Below, one piece after another: positions 52,445 through 63,991 of a stretch of DNA of 64,000 nucleotides (position 1 is its first letter; each line of letters begins with the position of its first letter). Source of the stretch: Pseudo-nitzschia pungens (taxonomy: Eukaryota > Bacillariophyta > Bacillariophyceae > Bacillariales > Bacillariaceae). The DNA is taken from contig CM074760.1 of the NCBI GenBank assembly GCA_037355855.1, forward strand, positions 233,501 to 297,500, given 5' to 3'. Made by a program: the position numbers and the translations under genes. Under the pieces are notes generated by a model that ran no database searches, had not been told where the DNA came from, and saw only the letters and a program-made list of their open reading frames with translations.

Positions 52445-54768
52445 ATGTCAACGTCTATTATCATTGATTCAAAGAATGTCCTCCCCGTTTTGATTATCCC
52501 AGGGATCATGAGCTCTGGCCTGGAGGTCCGGAGATCCGCTGTGGGTGACAAGCATATCGGGGAACGGGTCTGGTTGAATCCAATCGCGTTGGGATTTGGA
52601 AAATTATACTTCGGCGAAGCCTTTTCTACTAGTTGCAACATCTTCGACTCGGAGAAAGATAGCGATGATGGTACGGAAAACAATGACGACGATGGAGAGG
52701 GCAAACTGTTCCGTACCGTAAAAAAAATGAATGCATCCAGAATTTCCGAAGAGAGAAAAAAAGAATTGGAATGCAAATCGGCTTGGTTGCAGCATTTGTC
52801 ATTGACCTCCGATTTGTGCAACGAAAGAGACGGAAACGAGATACGTCCCATCCCGGGATTGCGAGGTGTGGATTTTTTGACCGAGATCGCAACCATAAAA
52901 ATCGGCGCAAGCTACGTCTTCGGTCCCATCATCAAACTCCTAACGAAACACGGATACGTCAAAGAGTTGAATCTCGATGCCGTTCCTTATGACTGGAGGC
53001 TTCCCCCTTCGATCTTAGAAAAAAGAGACAGGTACTTTACCCTAACTAATGGAGCGAATCGAAAAGATGTACGCAGACAACAACAATACACCCGTTGTTC
53101 TTCTCTGCCATTCCATGGGATGCAAGGCTGGTCATTATCTTTTGAACTTTGCTCTGGCGAAGAAGGGACGAGAATGGATTGACAAGCACGTGCACACGTA
53201 CATGCCTCTCGGTGCACCCCACTTAGGGGCCCCGAGAGTGATCGGTGGTTCCTTTGCGGCAACTTTGAATCCCTTGCTCGATCCGATGCTGTCCATGAAG
53301 GAGCGTTTAGTGTTCGCTCGATCCTTGGGAAGTGCAGGGTGGTTGATGCCCGCGCACCTCCCATCGATCGAACGAAACGCGCCACCCACAGTTTTGTGCA
53401 AGAAGGAAGGGGTATTGTCGGTGGAAATTCTGGCACCGGCGAATGATCCTTTGGGAGATATGAGAAAACTCACAACCAACAAACACGGAAGCCGAGAGGT
53501 GTTGCCCTTCAAGGTCAAGGTCGCATATGGAACAAAAGAGAACGTTCGCAGGTCGAAAAAGCGTACTGGTGTAGCGACAGAGGTACAATGCCTTAGAGGC
53601 GGCAAAAACAAGCAATATTTCGAAATACCCCCCGGGAGGTTTCTCTTTCCAACTCCAGCAACTCTCAACGACAATGCGTGCTTGCAACCCCTTAGATTTT
53701 CCATTATGGAGCTGGGACAAATTCGTCCGCATGAGCTCGAAACTGGAAATTTGGCCACAACTATAGTGCGATATTTTCCTTCGCGTTATAATATCCGTGG
53801 CACGATACTTTTGGTTCACAAAGTGAGAAAAAAAATGGAGAAATACAAGGTTCCCTTGGCAATGTCGGCACAACCGCTTGAAATCAACGTCCAAGAACTA
53901 ATTCGAAGCGGAACGAATGGATTGATACTAGAGATTCCCATGGTGGCAAGGACGGACATGACCCTCGTGGGAATGGTCCCCAAAGCGAACCATCGTTCCG
54001 TGACCATGAGAATCCGTGTGAAATGGACGCCTCCTCCCTCGAACGACGCCGACGATCCTTCCAATCCCATCGCCGTGCCGGCGTCTCCGTCCCCCGATGC
54101 AGCGCATCCGTCACCGGAACCCTTCGCTCGGATTCCCGAGATCCGTTCCACTCTCTCCCGCAACGATACCGAGCCTTCCTACGTCCCTCTGTCCGGACAG
54201 GCCCTCTTCCGCGCCGAGGGTCTGGAAGACTCCTTTGTCCGACTGACCAGAGACGTCTACGGAACCGATCCCGTGGGTCCCCGCGATCGGTCCTCGTCCG
54301 ATCGACCGCCCGTGAAGCGGACGTACGCCATTTACGGGATCAACGTCGACACGGAAGTCTCCAAGGTCTGCCGCCGGGTCCGGGGCTATCACGAAGACTT
54401 TACGCCGGAAGAGATGATTGCTCGTCCGCGATTCGAGGTGGACACCGATTCCACGCTGGAGGGAGGCGCCGGGAAGCGGCTTGAGGCTCGAAAAGGGCGC
54501 GATCCTCGAGCACCCGGGGACCCCGCAGGTCGACCTGCGCACCGGCGAGAGGATCCGGCGTTCGGGGGACGGTTCCGTTCCGTATTATTCCCTCCAGCAA
54601 TCGCAGCTGTGGGCCCGGGAAATCGCTTCTTCGTCGACCGGGCCGTCCGCGACGAAGGACCGCGTCAGGATCGAGGAGCTCGAGGGAGCGGAACACCGCG
54701 AGATGCTTTCCGACGAGCGATTCCACGTTCTGCTGGTGGACTATCTGACGGGTCGGACCGTCGTCTAG
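52445..54768 (+). CDS. LCAT-like acyltransferase (two frameshifts)
   Basis: This is a lecithin:cholesterol acyltransferase-family protein (the PDAT/LCAT/phospholipase group), acting on phospholipid acyl chains. Three frames complement one another. 52445 to about 53045 has VLIIPGIMSSGLEV, VWLNPIALGFGKL and DAVPYDWRLPPSILEKRD. About 53049-54470 has VVLLCHSMGCKAGHYLL (catalytic Ser) and PLGAPHLGAPRVIGG. About 54470-54768 has SGDGSVPYYSLQQ and EHREMLSDERFH, giving the probable catalytic His. The joins need one base removed near 53049 (CTAATGG) and one base change near 54475. Conservation on both sides argues for assembly indels or a very recent loss. A low-complexity Pro/Ser/Asp insert lies at about 54020-54120. 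No signal peptide is obvious, so the site of action is unclear. Confidence 0.75.
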
Positions 54769-55679
54769 CGATGCGTTCGTGCGTGATTGCGTGCGTGCGT
54801 GCACGGCAATTCGATGGGCAAGGATCTCGCGTTGCGTGTACCGAACGATCCGCAAGCAGAATACTAGTATTGGAGACTTTTTCCCGGGGGGGGCGGATGC
54901 CAGAGTAAATGCAAAACAATATAGACACACGGAACACGGACAATCATAGAAAGCAATTTTGTAATTCAATTTTTTTAATTTCATCAGAAGAAAAAGTCTT
55001 CATCTATTCTACAATTAGAATAGTGGAACGGGAATTGTGGAATAAACTATCGAGATCGTATAATGGTATCTTGAAACTTGTGACTATTGACTTAAAACGA
55101 TTATTACGTACTTCTATTATTACAGGTACAGTATCTCTAAAATTGTTAATACTAAAAAATGATTCCTTCCCGTACCAAAATGACTCTTGGTCGGTAGCGA
55201 ACCAAACCCATGCGTCCCGGGATGGTTCACGATGATGTGGGGACCTGATTGTTCCCTTCCGTTCCGTTCGACCCGACCGCAACTCCGGCCGATCCACAGC
55301 GCTCCTCCGCGAGCGGGTCCGACTTTTCTGCGGAATCTATCCATCCGTCCATCCGTTCCGTTCCGTTCCGTTCCGTTCCATACCAACGATTGCCACTCCC
55401 AGTCATCGAGTCAGAGCTCGCCTCTCGTCCGTCTTGATTTCATTCTGTTTCCATTCCATTCCGGAGCGCGATCCGAACCAAAACGAACACCCCCCGAGGC
55501 AACTGATTCGGTCCTTGGTTCCGGCGAAACCCAACGCAACGCAACTACATCCAACGAAACCCAACGAAAATACTACGATTCCTAACGACCATAAATACGA
55601 CTGCCGGGATACTTGCGGCCGGAATGGGATTCCGATTGCCATTGCCATTGCCCATTCCCATCGCCGTTCCGATTCCCGC
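54769..55679. other. Intergenic between convergent genes
   Basis: GTGC repeats lie at 54783-54805, a GTTCC pentanucleotide at 55355-55378 and CCAACG repeats at 55530-55567. No gene was seen. Confidence 0.4.
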
Positions 55680-57293
55680 TCACATCTTGCTGGTCTTGGT
55701 GGGAACCAATTCTTCGCGCAGCGCCGGAACGTCCTCGCGGAGACGCTTGGTGCCGCAGCGATCCGTGCGAGCCTCCTCCTCCTCCACGCGTCGCTGTTTT
55801 TGTTCGTTCGGTTTCTGTTTCTGTTGTTCTTCTTGTTGTTGTTTCTGTTTTTGTTCTTCTTGTTCTCGTCGCCACAAGACCCGTTCCCGACGGAGCCGCT
55901 CGTTCTCCTCGCGCAGGCTCCGGTTTTCGAGTCGGAGATCCACCTCGCGCTCGATTTGTTCCCGAAAGCTTTCGTCATCGTCATCGCCATCGCCACCGCA
56001 CCGCTTGCTCCTCAGCACCTCGAGCTTGGCCCGGAGAAAGGCGCGGGCATTGGCATTGGCGTTGGTATTGGCATTGGAATTGGCAATGTTAGTTCCATTG
56101 TTGGTTCCACTATTGGTTCCATCGTTAGTGCCATTCCTCGCGCTCTTGCCATTCCTCGCGCTCTTGCCCTTGCTCCCGCTGTTCTTGCTTCGGTGGCTCG
56201 CCACCACCCTGCGGGCCAGGGCAATCACAAAGTCCTTCTGCGCGACGCAGTCCTCCAGTATCTGCTCGGCATCGCACATCGTGTCGCTCCCGAGCGCCTC
56301 CATGACCAGGGAATAGTCCCCCCGGAGCCTCCTCTCCGCGAGCGACAACGCCATTCCCTCCTGCCTCACGGCGGCCGAAACGACCTCCCTGTTCGCCCGG
56401 AGGGCCTCCGAGGCGTGGCCGAGCGCCAGTCCGCAATTGGTCACGGCGGCCAGGACCACGTTCGGGTTTCCCCGGAGGTCCTCGGACGCCCACCGCAGAG
56501 AGAGTCCGTGGCGCGAGACGCAATCCGTGGCCAGTTCCAAATCTCCCCGCAGGCGCTCCGAGGCGTGTTTCAGCGCCGCTCCCGTTCGGCAGTGCTCGAG
56601 GGCGGCCCGGACAATCTCGGGATCGTCCCTCAGTCGATCCGAGGCGTGCGCGAGCGGGTGAGAGTGGTTGTGGTTGTAGTTGTAGCTGTAGTTGTCGGAA
56701 TCGAACTCGGGGTGCGGAAGATACGGCACGTGCATTTGCATTTGCATTTGCCTGTGCATGTGGATTTGTGGAGGCGTGTGCCTGTGCATGTGGATTTGTG
56801 GAGGCGTGTGCATTCTTTGCGCAGGTCCATGTCCATATGCATAATGTCCATGTCCATATGCATAATGTCCATGTCCATATGCATAATGTCCATATGCATA
56901 ATGTCCATAATGTCCATGTCCATATCCATAATGTCCGTATTCAGGTCCCTGCCGCGACGTTGCGGTTCTCATCGTTTTCGTCGGTTGCTTCCGCGGGTGC
57001 GAGACGGCACACAGAACCACCTCCTTGTCGTCCTTGAGTCCCCCGAGGACGTGTTCCAGCGAGTTGCCGTCCCTCCGGACCGCGGCCAGTGCGACTTCCT
57101 TGTCCCTGCGGAGGGACTCGGAAACGCGCTGGAACCACCAATAGGAATCCAAGTCGAAATCGAAATCGAAATCGAAATGGTCGTGTTGGTTGTTTGGATC
57201 GTGTTGGTAGGGATGCTCCAATCGGGACAGGACCCATTCCTTGTTGTCGAGGAGTTGTTCCTGTTGCTGGTGGTGATCGTTGGGATGAGTCAT
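55680..57293 (-). CDS. DUF4116 repeat protein 6 with YGHGHY repeats and a coiled-coil tail
   Basis: The frame encodes 537 residues from the ATG at 57293 (MTHPNDHHQQQEQ); upstream in-frame codons contain no ATG. An Asp-Phe dipeptide run (encoded by GAAATC hexamers) comes first, then two DUF4116 units (SLRRDKEVALAAVRRDG, LKDDKEVVLCAV). A His/Tyr/Gly tract (GHYAYGHGHYAYGHG) and MHRHTPPQIHM repeats follow, then five more units (LRGNPNVVLAAVTNCG). After an Asn/Thr/Ala-rich linker comes a charged coiled coil (REQIEREVDLRLENRSLREE). It is GC-rich, lies 32 kb from the cluster and shares no 5' flank with it. The architecture differs from genes 1-5, and the coiled coil suggests oligomerisation (inference). 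Function is unknown. Confidence 0.8.
   Translation of the reverse strand: MTHPNDHHQQQEQLLDNKEWVLSRLEHPYQHDPNNQHDHFDFDFDFDLDSYWWFQRVSESLRRDKEVALAAVRRDGNSLEHVLGGLKDDKEVVLCAVSHPRKQPTKTMRTATSRQGPEYGHYGYGHGHYGHYAYGHYAYGHGHYAYGHGHYAYGHGPAQRMHTPPQIHMHRHTPPQIHMHRQMQMQMHVPYLPHPEFDSDNYSYNYNHNHSHPLAHASDRLRDDPEIVRAALEHCRTGAALKHASERLRGDLELATDCVSRHGLSLRWASEDLRGNPNVVLAAVTNCGLALGHASEALRANREVVSAAVRQEGMALSLAERRLRGDYSLVMEALGSDTMCDAEQILEDCVAQKDFVIALARRVVASHRSKNSGSKGKSARNGKSARNGTNDGTNSGTNNGTNIANSNANTNANANARAFLRAKLEVLRSKRCGGDGDDDDESFREQIEREVDLRLENRSLREENERLRRERVLWRREQEEQKQKQQQEEQQKQKPNEQKQRRVEEEEARTDRCGTKRLREDVPALREELVPTKTSKM
56700..56945. repeat. Coding minisatellite CATATGCATAATGTC and relatives
   Basis: About nine copies of an 18/12-bp unit (TCCATATGCATAATG) encode the His/Tyr/Gly tract of DUF4116 protein 6. 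Next to it (56735-56820) are a CATTTG run and a duplicated GTGCCTGTGCATGTGGATTT segment, all in frame. Confidence 0.8.
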
Positions 57294-59378
57294 TGCGTGG
57301 CTTGGAGTGGAGTCGAGTGGAATGGAATGGAATGGAATGGAATCGTCGAGTGGAGTGGAGTTGTCAACCAAAGCAGAGCCATGCAATGCAATATCAATAA
57401 TATAAATGCAATATCAAGATCGAGATCAATATGAATCAATGAAACAGTGTGGGACAAAATGAAAGAATGCAAAGGGTTCCCGTAGTTTCTTTTCGCAATG
57501 CCTTGCCGTGTTGCGCCGTGTTGCGCCGTGTTGCGCCGTGCCTTACTTTGGTGGTGGCTTCTCCCTTCCTTTTGGTTTACCGTTGCGGTCAAAGAACAGT
57601 CTTCGGGATTGATTCTTCCACAAACAAACAGCGATACAGGTAACGGTACTTCCACGAGTGCTGGTGGGATCTTAAAACCATTCTTCCCTGCGGCTGTGCG
57701 AGTGATAGTGATAGTGATGGTGATAGTGCGAGTGATAGTGCTTATAGCTCTATCCGTACAAAGTAACCGCAGCAGTTTCGAATTTTTGTTGTACGTGGTA
57801 TGGAGTATGGAGTATGGAGTAAGAACCTTACTTTACTGTATGGAGTACTGTATTCAGTATGGAGTATCGAGGAGACAGGCCAATCGAAAACGAACATGGC
57901 ATTCGTTCATTGTTTGCGATAGTACCGTAGGGGAACGGCGGGAATCAATCATCAATCATCGATACTGTACCGTACCGGAAAGCTGATTCAATACCATTCC
58001 ATGTGGACGATGCGGACCTGTGGACTACTATTTCTTCGATACTCGACATTCGTACGAAAAAGTACATATTGCGGTGTTCGCATTTCTATGCTGCGACACA
58101 ATTGCTCCCTCCTCAAAATTCGATACTGCTGAACTATGAGTACGAGTATCAATTATCAATAAATCAATACTCGTGTAACTACGGTTCTTGTCCGTCTAGT
58201 AATATTCTGTCAGTTTTTGATATTTTGTTGATGTATTGCTTCTATTATTAGAAGTATTTCTTACTGTACACGTTACTAGCTTACATCATAGCAAAACCGA
58301 CACTTTCATTGAGACGTGAATTCGCAAAAAACTCCTTTCCGATACAGGGGCAACTATGGTATCATGTAATTGGGACTAGTTGGGATGTCATTGTGTGTTC
58401 TTTCCTGTCATACCGGTACGTGTACATGAAAGATGACGAAAAAAATCAATCCTTGAGACACGATGGCAAAGAACTGCCGTTTTCGACAAAGTCGTGTATT
58501 CTACGAGTACTTTTATGTTGCACGTACAGTCCCAACGATAATACGTACTCCTACTATGAGAAAGAAAGGTACCGGTACAATCGTGGATGTGGATGGAAAC
58601 AAGATCAATGCCATCCGAACCCATCGGTTGAACCATTGACATCATCGACACTATTGACACCATTGATGATTATTCTTTTCTCGGCATAATAGATGGCACG
58701 TGCATGTGCCTTGTGAGTATGCTGCCTAAGGTTTACCGTTGTCTCCACGAACGGTGTGTATGATATGATATGATATGTATCGTATAATACCTATAATACG
58801 TATGAGTACGGTCATTTGCGTTATTCCTCGAACATACCGTAGCAACTAGCAACATAAGTCTTACCGTCACTTAGGTTATCGGTGATACGGTATATACCTA
58901 GAAGATTGAGATTCATTCCTCATTCCTTCATTCATTCATTTTGAGATTGATTGATGATTGATTGATGATTCATTCATTCATTCATTCATTCATACCCCCC
59001 CCCGCATCCCTCATCCCAAATCCATCATCGAAGGATTTTCTTTCCGCCGTGCTGTAAGGATACCGGTAACCTTACCATGTATGGGAACCTTGGGCTCCGG
59101 TCCCATGGTCAGACTCCCAAACCTCACATCGTACGAGTAAGCTTAAAATTGTACGGTATGGTTTCTTCCTCAAAATCAATTCTTAAAGTCACATCTTCCA
59201 CAATATTGTACCGGTATTAGTACTTAGTATATCATTCGTATCATTATCCCAACCGATCCAAATAAAGTCTGACCGTTTTGGATCGATCGGACAGAGAACG
59301 ATCGCTCCTACCACGCAGCATAGTATAGTATAGTATAGTATAGTGCAGTCCAGTGCAGTGCGCGCAGCAGCAGCTCCC
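57294..59378. repeat. Intergenic with simple repeats and GTAC words
   Basis: GGAAT repeats lie at 57310-57345, GTTGCGCCGT at 57515-57540, GTGATA at 57700-57735, GGAGTAT at 57800-57820, GATAT at 58760-58775, CATT/GATT tetranucleotides at 58915-58995 and TATAG at 59320-59342. GTAC/GTAAG words occur between 57900 and 59220. Open frames here have no domains. Confidence 0.5.
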
Positions 59379-59530
59379 ATGGCCGCGACGGGTGCCTTGC
59401 GGGCAACATCCTGCGCGTCAGCGACAGCGGCTGTCGTGGAGCGTCGCATCCTCCTTTGGAGAGGCAGCAGCAGCAAAAGCAAAAGCGGTCCGCGATGGTG
59501 GGATCTCGCGGTTTACCACAAGGGCGTGGC

Positions 59531-59564
<34 letters not shown>

Positions 59565-61643
59565 GTAGCAGCAGCGAAAGGGACGAATTTCGATATCCTA
59601 CGGAACCAAACCCGATGCTACGCCTCGTCGTCGTTGTCGGGATTGTTCTCGGAGGGCGAAACCTCAGGCGCTGTCACTCCCGGCCGTGGTCATAGCGGCT
59701 GTGGCCAACAACGATCGTGGAAGGTGGCCATTGTCGGATCGGGTCCATCGGGGTGTTACACGGCAAAGTATTTGTTGCAGGGACTCGCCAAGCTCCGAGC
59801 AAAGGACAGGGACAAGGACAAGGATAGCAACAAAAGCAACAATGACAAAAGCAACAATGACAACAGCAATAACATTCCCGTCTCGTGCCACATCGACGTC
59901 CTCGAGCGATTGCCGACTCCGTACGGTTTGGTCCGAAACGGGGTCGCTCCCGATCACCCCGAGGTCAAGAACGTTCAGAACGATTTCGACGCGCTCTTCG
60001 AGGGATCGTCCTCGTCCTCGTCCTCATCCCCATTGCCATTGTCACTGTCATCGCAACAAGGCGAACAGAGTACGGTTCGATTGTTTGCCAACGTCACGGT
60101 CGGCGGTTCCGATTTCGATTCCGATTCCAATTCCAATTCAAATACAAATACAAATACAAATCCCCATCCCGACGTGACGCTGGACGAGCTCCGTGGTCTG
60201 TACGACGCGGTGGTTCTAGCCTACGGCTGCGAGTCGGACCGAGAACTCAACCTTCCCGTGGAGGGACCCGGCGGGGAGCCCCTCGCGAATGGTGCTAACC
60301 CGGACCAACACACAGACAAAAACAAAACCAATCCACTCGCCAGAGGAGGAACGGTCCTCAGTGCCCGCCAGTTTGTCAATTGGTACAACGGACACCCGGA
60401 CTTTGACTGGGTGACCGGGGCAGTCCGGTCCGCCCTGTGGAAGGAAAACAAAAGCAACAGCAACAGCAAGAGCGAGCCCAAGCCCCACCAGTCCATAGTG
60501 GTGGTGGGACACGGAAACGTGGCGCTGGACTGTGCCCGGATCCTGGCCAAGTCCCGCGAAGCGCTGGATCCGACGGACCTGGCTACGCGGGCCATTGACG
60601 TCCTGCGACCGAAAAACGATAACAGCAACAGCAACGATAACAACAACGATAACGATAACGACACTGGCGTCCACCGATCCGTCACGATCGTGGGCCGGAG
60701 GGGCCACGTCCAGGCTCCCTTTACCATCAAGGAGGTCCGGGAGCTGACCAAGCTGGAAACGGCGTCGCTGCACATTCGGACCGACGAACTCGAGAGGGGA
60801 TTCCTCGAAAAAGGGGAGGCTTCCGAGCTGCCGCGACCCAAGGCCCGGATCCACAAGCTGCTGACCACGCACGCGCACGCCCACGCGGAACAGGGGTCCA
60901 AAGCGCATCGAGCGTCAAACGCAACAGCAACAGCAACGGGCAAGAGCAAGAGCACCACCACCGACGTCCATCTCCGGTTCTTGTGCAATCCCGTGGCGTA
61001 CCGTGCCCGCAAACAAAGCAAGAACGACAGCGACAGCGACACTTGGGTGCTCGATGCTGTGAGGTGCGAGCGAACAAAGCTGGTTGGGGACGATCCGGGA
61101 TCCCGGCAGGCGGTCGGAACCGGGGAATTCGAGGACCTCGAAGCCGATCTCTGCCTGGTCAGCATTGGCTACAAGGGCCTCCCGATCGACGACTGCACGT
61201 CGGATCACTACGATGCCCGGCGCGGGATTCTTTTCAACGACCACGGACGCGTCGCGTCATCTGCCGGGGATGGGAATGGGAACGAGAACGAAAACGAAAA
61301 CGATCTGGCACCCCTCTACGTCTCGGGGTGGCTCAAGCGGGGTCCCACGGGCATTATCGGGACCAACATTGGGGACGCTAAAGACACGGTGGCTTCCATC
61401 CTGCGGGACGTGGCGAGCGGGAAATTGGTGCCCCGGGGCAATCCCGATGGTGACGATGCCGCCGCTGCCGGCCTGGAGGACCTCCTGAACTCCCGGGGGG
61501 TCCGCTTCGTCGACTGGGACTCGTACCGGCGCATCGAGGCGTGCGAATCCGGTGCCGATCGCAAAAGGCACCCCGATCAGCCGCGGGAAAAACTCGTCGA
61601 CACGGAGGAACTTCTGAGGGCGGCCGCCGAGCCACCGCGCTAG
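59379..61643 (+). CDS. FDXR: Mitochondrial adrenodoxin/ferredoxin-NADP reductase
   Basis: This FAD enzyme passes electrons from NADPH to mitochondrial ferredoxin for iron-sulfur cluster and heme biosynthesis. The ATG at 59379 (MAATGALRATSC) is used because the open frame's earlier codons hold no ATG; the Arg/Ala-rich start with LLWRG suits mitochondrial import. Family motifs in order: FAD site VGSGPSG at about 119-125, PYGLVRNGVAPDHPEVKNVQ, NADPH site VGHGNVALD at about 376-384, GRRGHVQAPFTIKE at about 439, and GWLKRGPTGIIGTN at about 650-663. At 754 residues it is far longer than the roughly 460-500 usual. The excess is in repeat-coded insertions: Thr(11), NDKSNND, Ser(8), DSNSNSNTNTN, NSNDNNNDNDND, HAHAHA and NGNENENEN. 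All core motifs are intact. Confidence 0.92.
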
Positions 61644-62905
61644 CGCAATGCTGCGTACGCATTGCAAAAACGCCATTACACCATTGCAATACTAGTTAGT
61701 AGAATGTTAACATAATATTATATACTTCGTGATACAGTATAGTACTGCAACGCCAGTGCGTGTACACGCAACGGCCCGCCAAACACAAAAGATGCCGCAA
61801 TGGTGTCGGAACCATCGCGGCGCTCGGCCGACGTTGCTCGACGCGAACGAAAGTTGCAATCATCTGGTATTCGAACGAAGGAAGAAAGGAAGGAAGGAAT
61901 CGGTGCACTCACTCGGATTTTCACGAATTGCTTCGGCGGGAGGATCAAATGAAACGGACCGGTGCGGTCGAATCCTCGAGAAAGGAGCGCCGAACGGAAG
62001 GTCGCTGCGGAATTTGCGGCATTCCTTGCGAAATCCGTGGTGCTCCGCTCCGCATCTAAACCATGCTGGCAATGCATTATTTATCGCATGGTAGCATTCA
62101 GAGGCTCGTGGGATGGGTTTGTGCTGCGGCAACCAACCAAGCAACCAACCTACGAACAATTCATGCGTTCCGCCAAAGAAAAAGTCTCCGACTGCAACAC
62201 GCTGCGATGCCCCAAAAAATAGAACGAAAGAAAAGGAAATGCAACACGACCATAATATCGTCATTACTATAACGAAGTATTTATTATTTTAGAAGAATAC
62301 TATTACAGAATGAATCCAAAGCAATGCAACGAGTGTGTAGGGTTTGCTACCGTCTCCAAGTAATATTGTGACGGAATGAATCCAAAGCATTGCAACAACG
62401 AACGCAGCCGGAGTGGAGTTTGCTACCGTCTCCAAATTAGCGGTACTACTAGCGGCATTGTTTCGTCCGGCAATTGCGAAACCGATTACCGTAAACTACT
62501 TGTACAAGTACTGCGTTCCAAATTGCTGCAATTTCTATTGTGGTGTTTACCCCTTTCTGACATCCGCACACGGTAAGGTTACCGTTCGTGTCATCGCGGA
62601 ACGACGAAACGGATGGTGAGATTTTGCGATGGCACACGAGTGATTCGGATGGAGTAAGCGAGTCAGTGGGATCGATAATGATTTTTTGATTTTCCCCCTA
62701 GCTTCCATTCCGTGGATGGAAAGAGTCCACAACGGTTCATCTAAGTTTTTGCGCAGTCGGTGGATTATGTACGAATGAGTGAACGGTAGTGTGTGTGTGT
62801 GCGTGTGTGTGTGTATGTGGTGGTTGGACTGTTCAGAAAATAAGGGAAATAATGATGATACTATTTTCGCTGCAGAGAAATTTGTGAATCCTTTCCCGGT
62901 CCTCG
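61644..62905. other. Intergenic between convergent genes
   Basis: Many overlapping short frames have no domains. GGAA repeats lie at 61876-61897, a GAATGAATCCAAAGCA segment is duplicated at 62307 and 62373, and a GT tract lies at 62788-62816. No gene is supported. Confidence 0.4.
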
Positions 62906-63863
62906 TCATAGCTCGCCGTTGGCGGTTTCGCTGTTTGCGCTTGCGCTCGCGCTCGCCCTAGTGATTTTTTTGTTGCGAGAGGAGGAGGACGGGTGGGCCG
63001 GCCTCCGAAACGTGCGTTGTTGTTGTTGGTGGTGACCCGCCTCCTCCTGCGGCTGCTGCTGCTGCTTCTTCTTGAGGTTCCGCATCTGCTGCAGCTCGAC
63101 CGTTCCCAGCCCGCCGGAGCAGTCCCTCCGGAGCTCGAGAATCTGCGTGACAAAAAAGGTCTCCCCTCCGAATTCCATGTAATTGTCAAAGAGTTCCTGT
63201 CCCTTGTAGATGGGCGGGTGCTGGACGGACGACGTGGTGACGGTGCTGGAATAGGTCCGGTCCCGGTGGGGAATGTACGGGTAGAGGTCGGACTGTCGAA
63301 ACTCGGGCGGCACCGAAAAGTTGTCGACCTGCGTGTCGAGGGTAAACTCGTTCATTCCCGGGACGTTGTAGCCAATGTTGGCCGTTCCGTTGCATCCGTG
63401 GTTGACAAAGGTCAAGATGTTGGAGTTGACGTTGGTTTCGACGGCCCCCCATGGTTCGTCGTCGAATCCGTAGGCTTCGGCGTAGGTCGAGACGGAGCGG
63501 TGGAGGTTCCACTTCATGAGCGGGGAATCGCCATCGTGGTCACTGTCTTCCAGGTCGTCGTCGTTGTCGTCATCCTCATCCTCATCGTCGTCATTGTCGT
63601 CGTAGCTCGAATAGGCCTTCATGTCCATCATTTGAAACGTGATCCACTTGGTGAGGGACGGGTACCGGACGGTGTGAACGTTGGATTCCATTCCGATCAT
63701 GGTCCCCTTCTCCAAAATGTCCACGGCCGTAAAGACGCCCCGCCCCGAGTTTTCTCCCTGGGTCGACTTGGCAACGTAAATGTTTCCCGGAATGGGAATG
63801 TTGGTGAGCTGCGGATTGTACCCAAACTCGCAATACAACTCGTCGGACTCGAATTCATCTTCT

Positions 63864-63894
<31 letters not shown>

Positions 63895-63991
63895 GTTCGT
63901 CCTCCGTTTTAGTGGAGATGTAGCCAAGATCTGCCAGGTATTGACAGTACGACTCGCCGCTCTGCCGGGATGGAAACTGGATCGGGATCAT
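62906..63991 (-). CDS. SET-domain protein (5' end may lie outside the window)
   Basis: This is a likely protein lysine methyltransferase or a SET relative. The frame encodes 361 residues from an ATG at 63991, but the same frame remains open to the window edge, so the true start may be further on. SET motifs: SGRGVFTAVDILEKGTMIG at about 82-100, FVNHGCNGTANIGYN (the NHxCxxN-type core) at about 195, and KGQELFDNYMEFGG near 265. Two Asp/Glu runs coded by GTC/ATC triplets (about 34-46 and 131-150) interrupt the sequence, the second within the SET fold where an insert is often found. The tail is Gln-rich and then Ser/Arg/Ala-rich. Substrate and location are unknown. Confidence 0.75.

Noticed and set aside
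53040..53085. Small intron in the LCAT-like gene
   Set aside because: GTACTTTACCCTAACTAATG looks donor- and branch-like, but every nearby AG gives an implausibly short intron or the wrong frame; a one-base shift is simpler.
55434..57434. 666-codon plus-strand open frame
   Set aside because: It is antisense to DUF4116 protein 6 and its GC-rich DNA; it encodes low-complexity Ile/Val/Met runs from the coding minisatellite.
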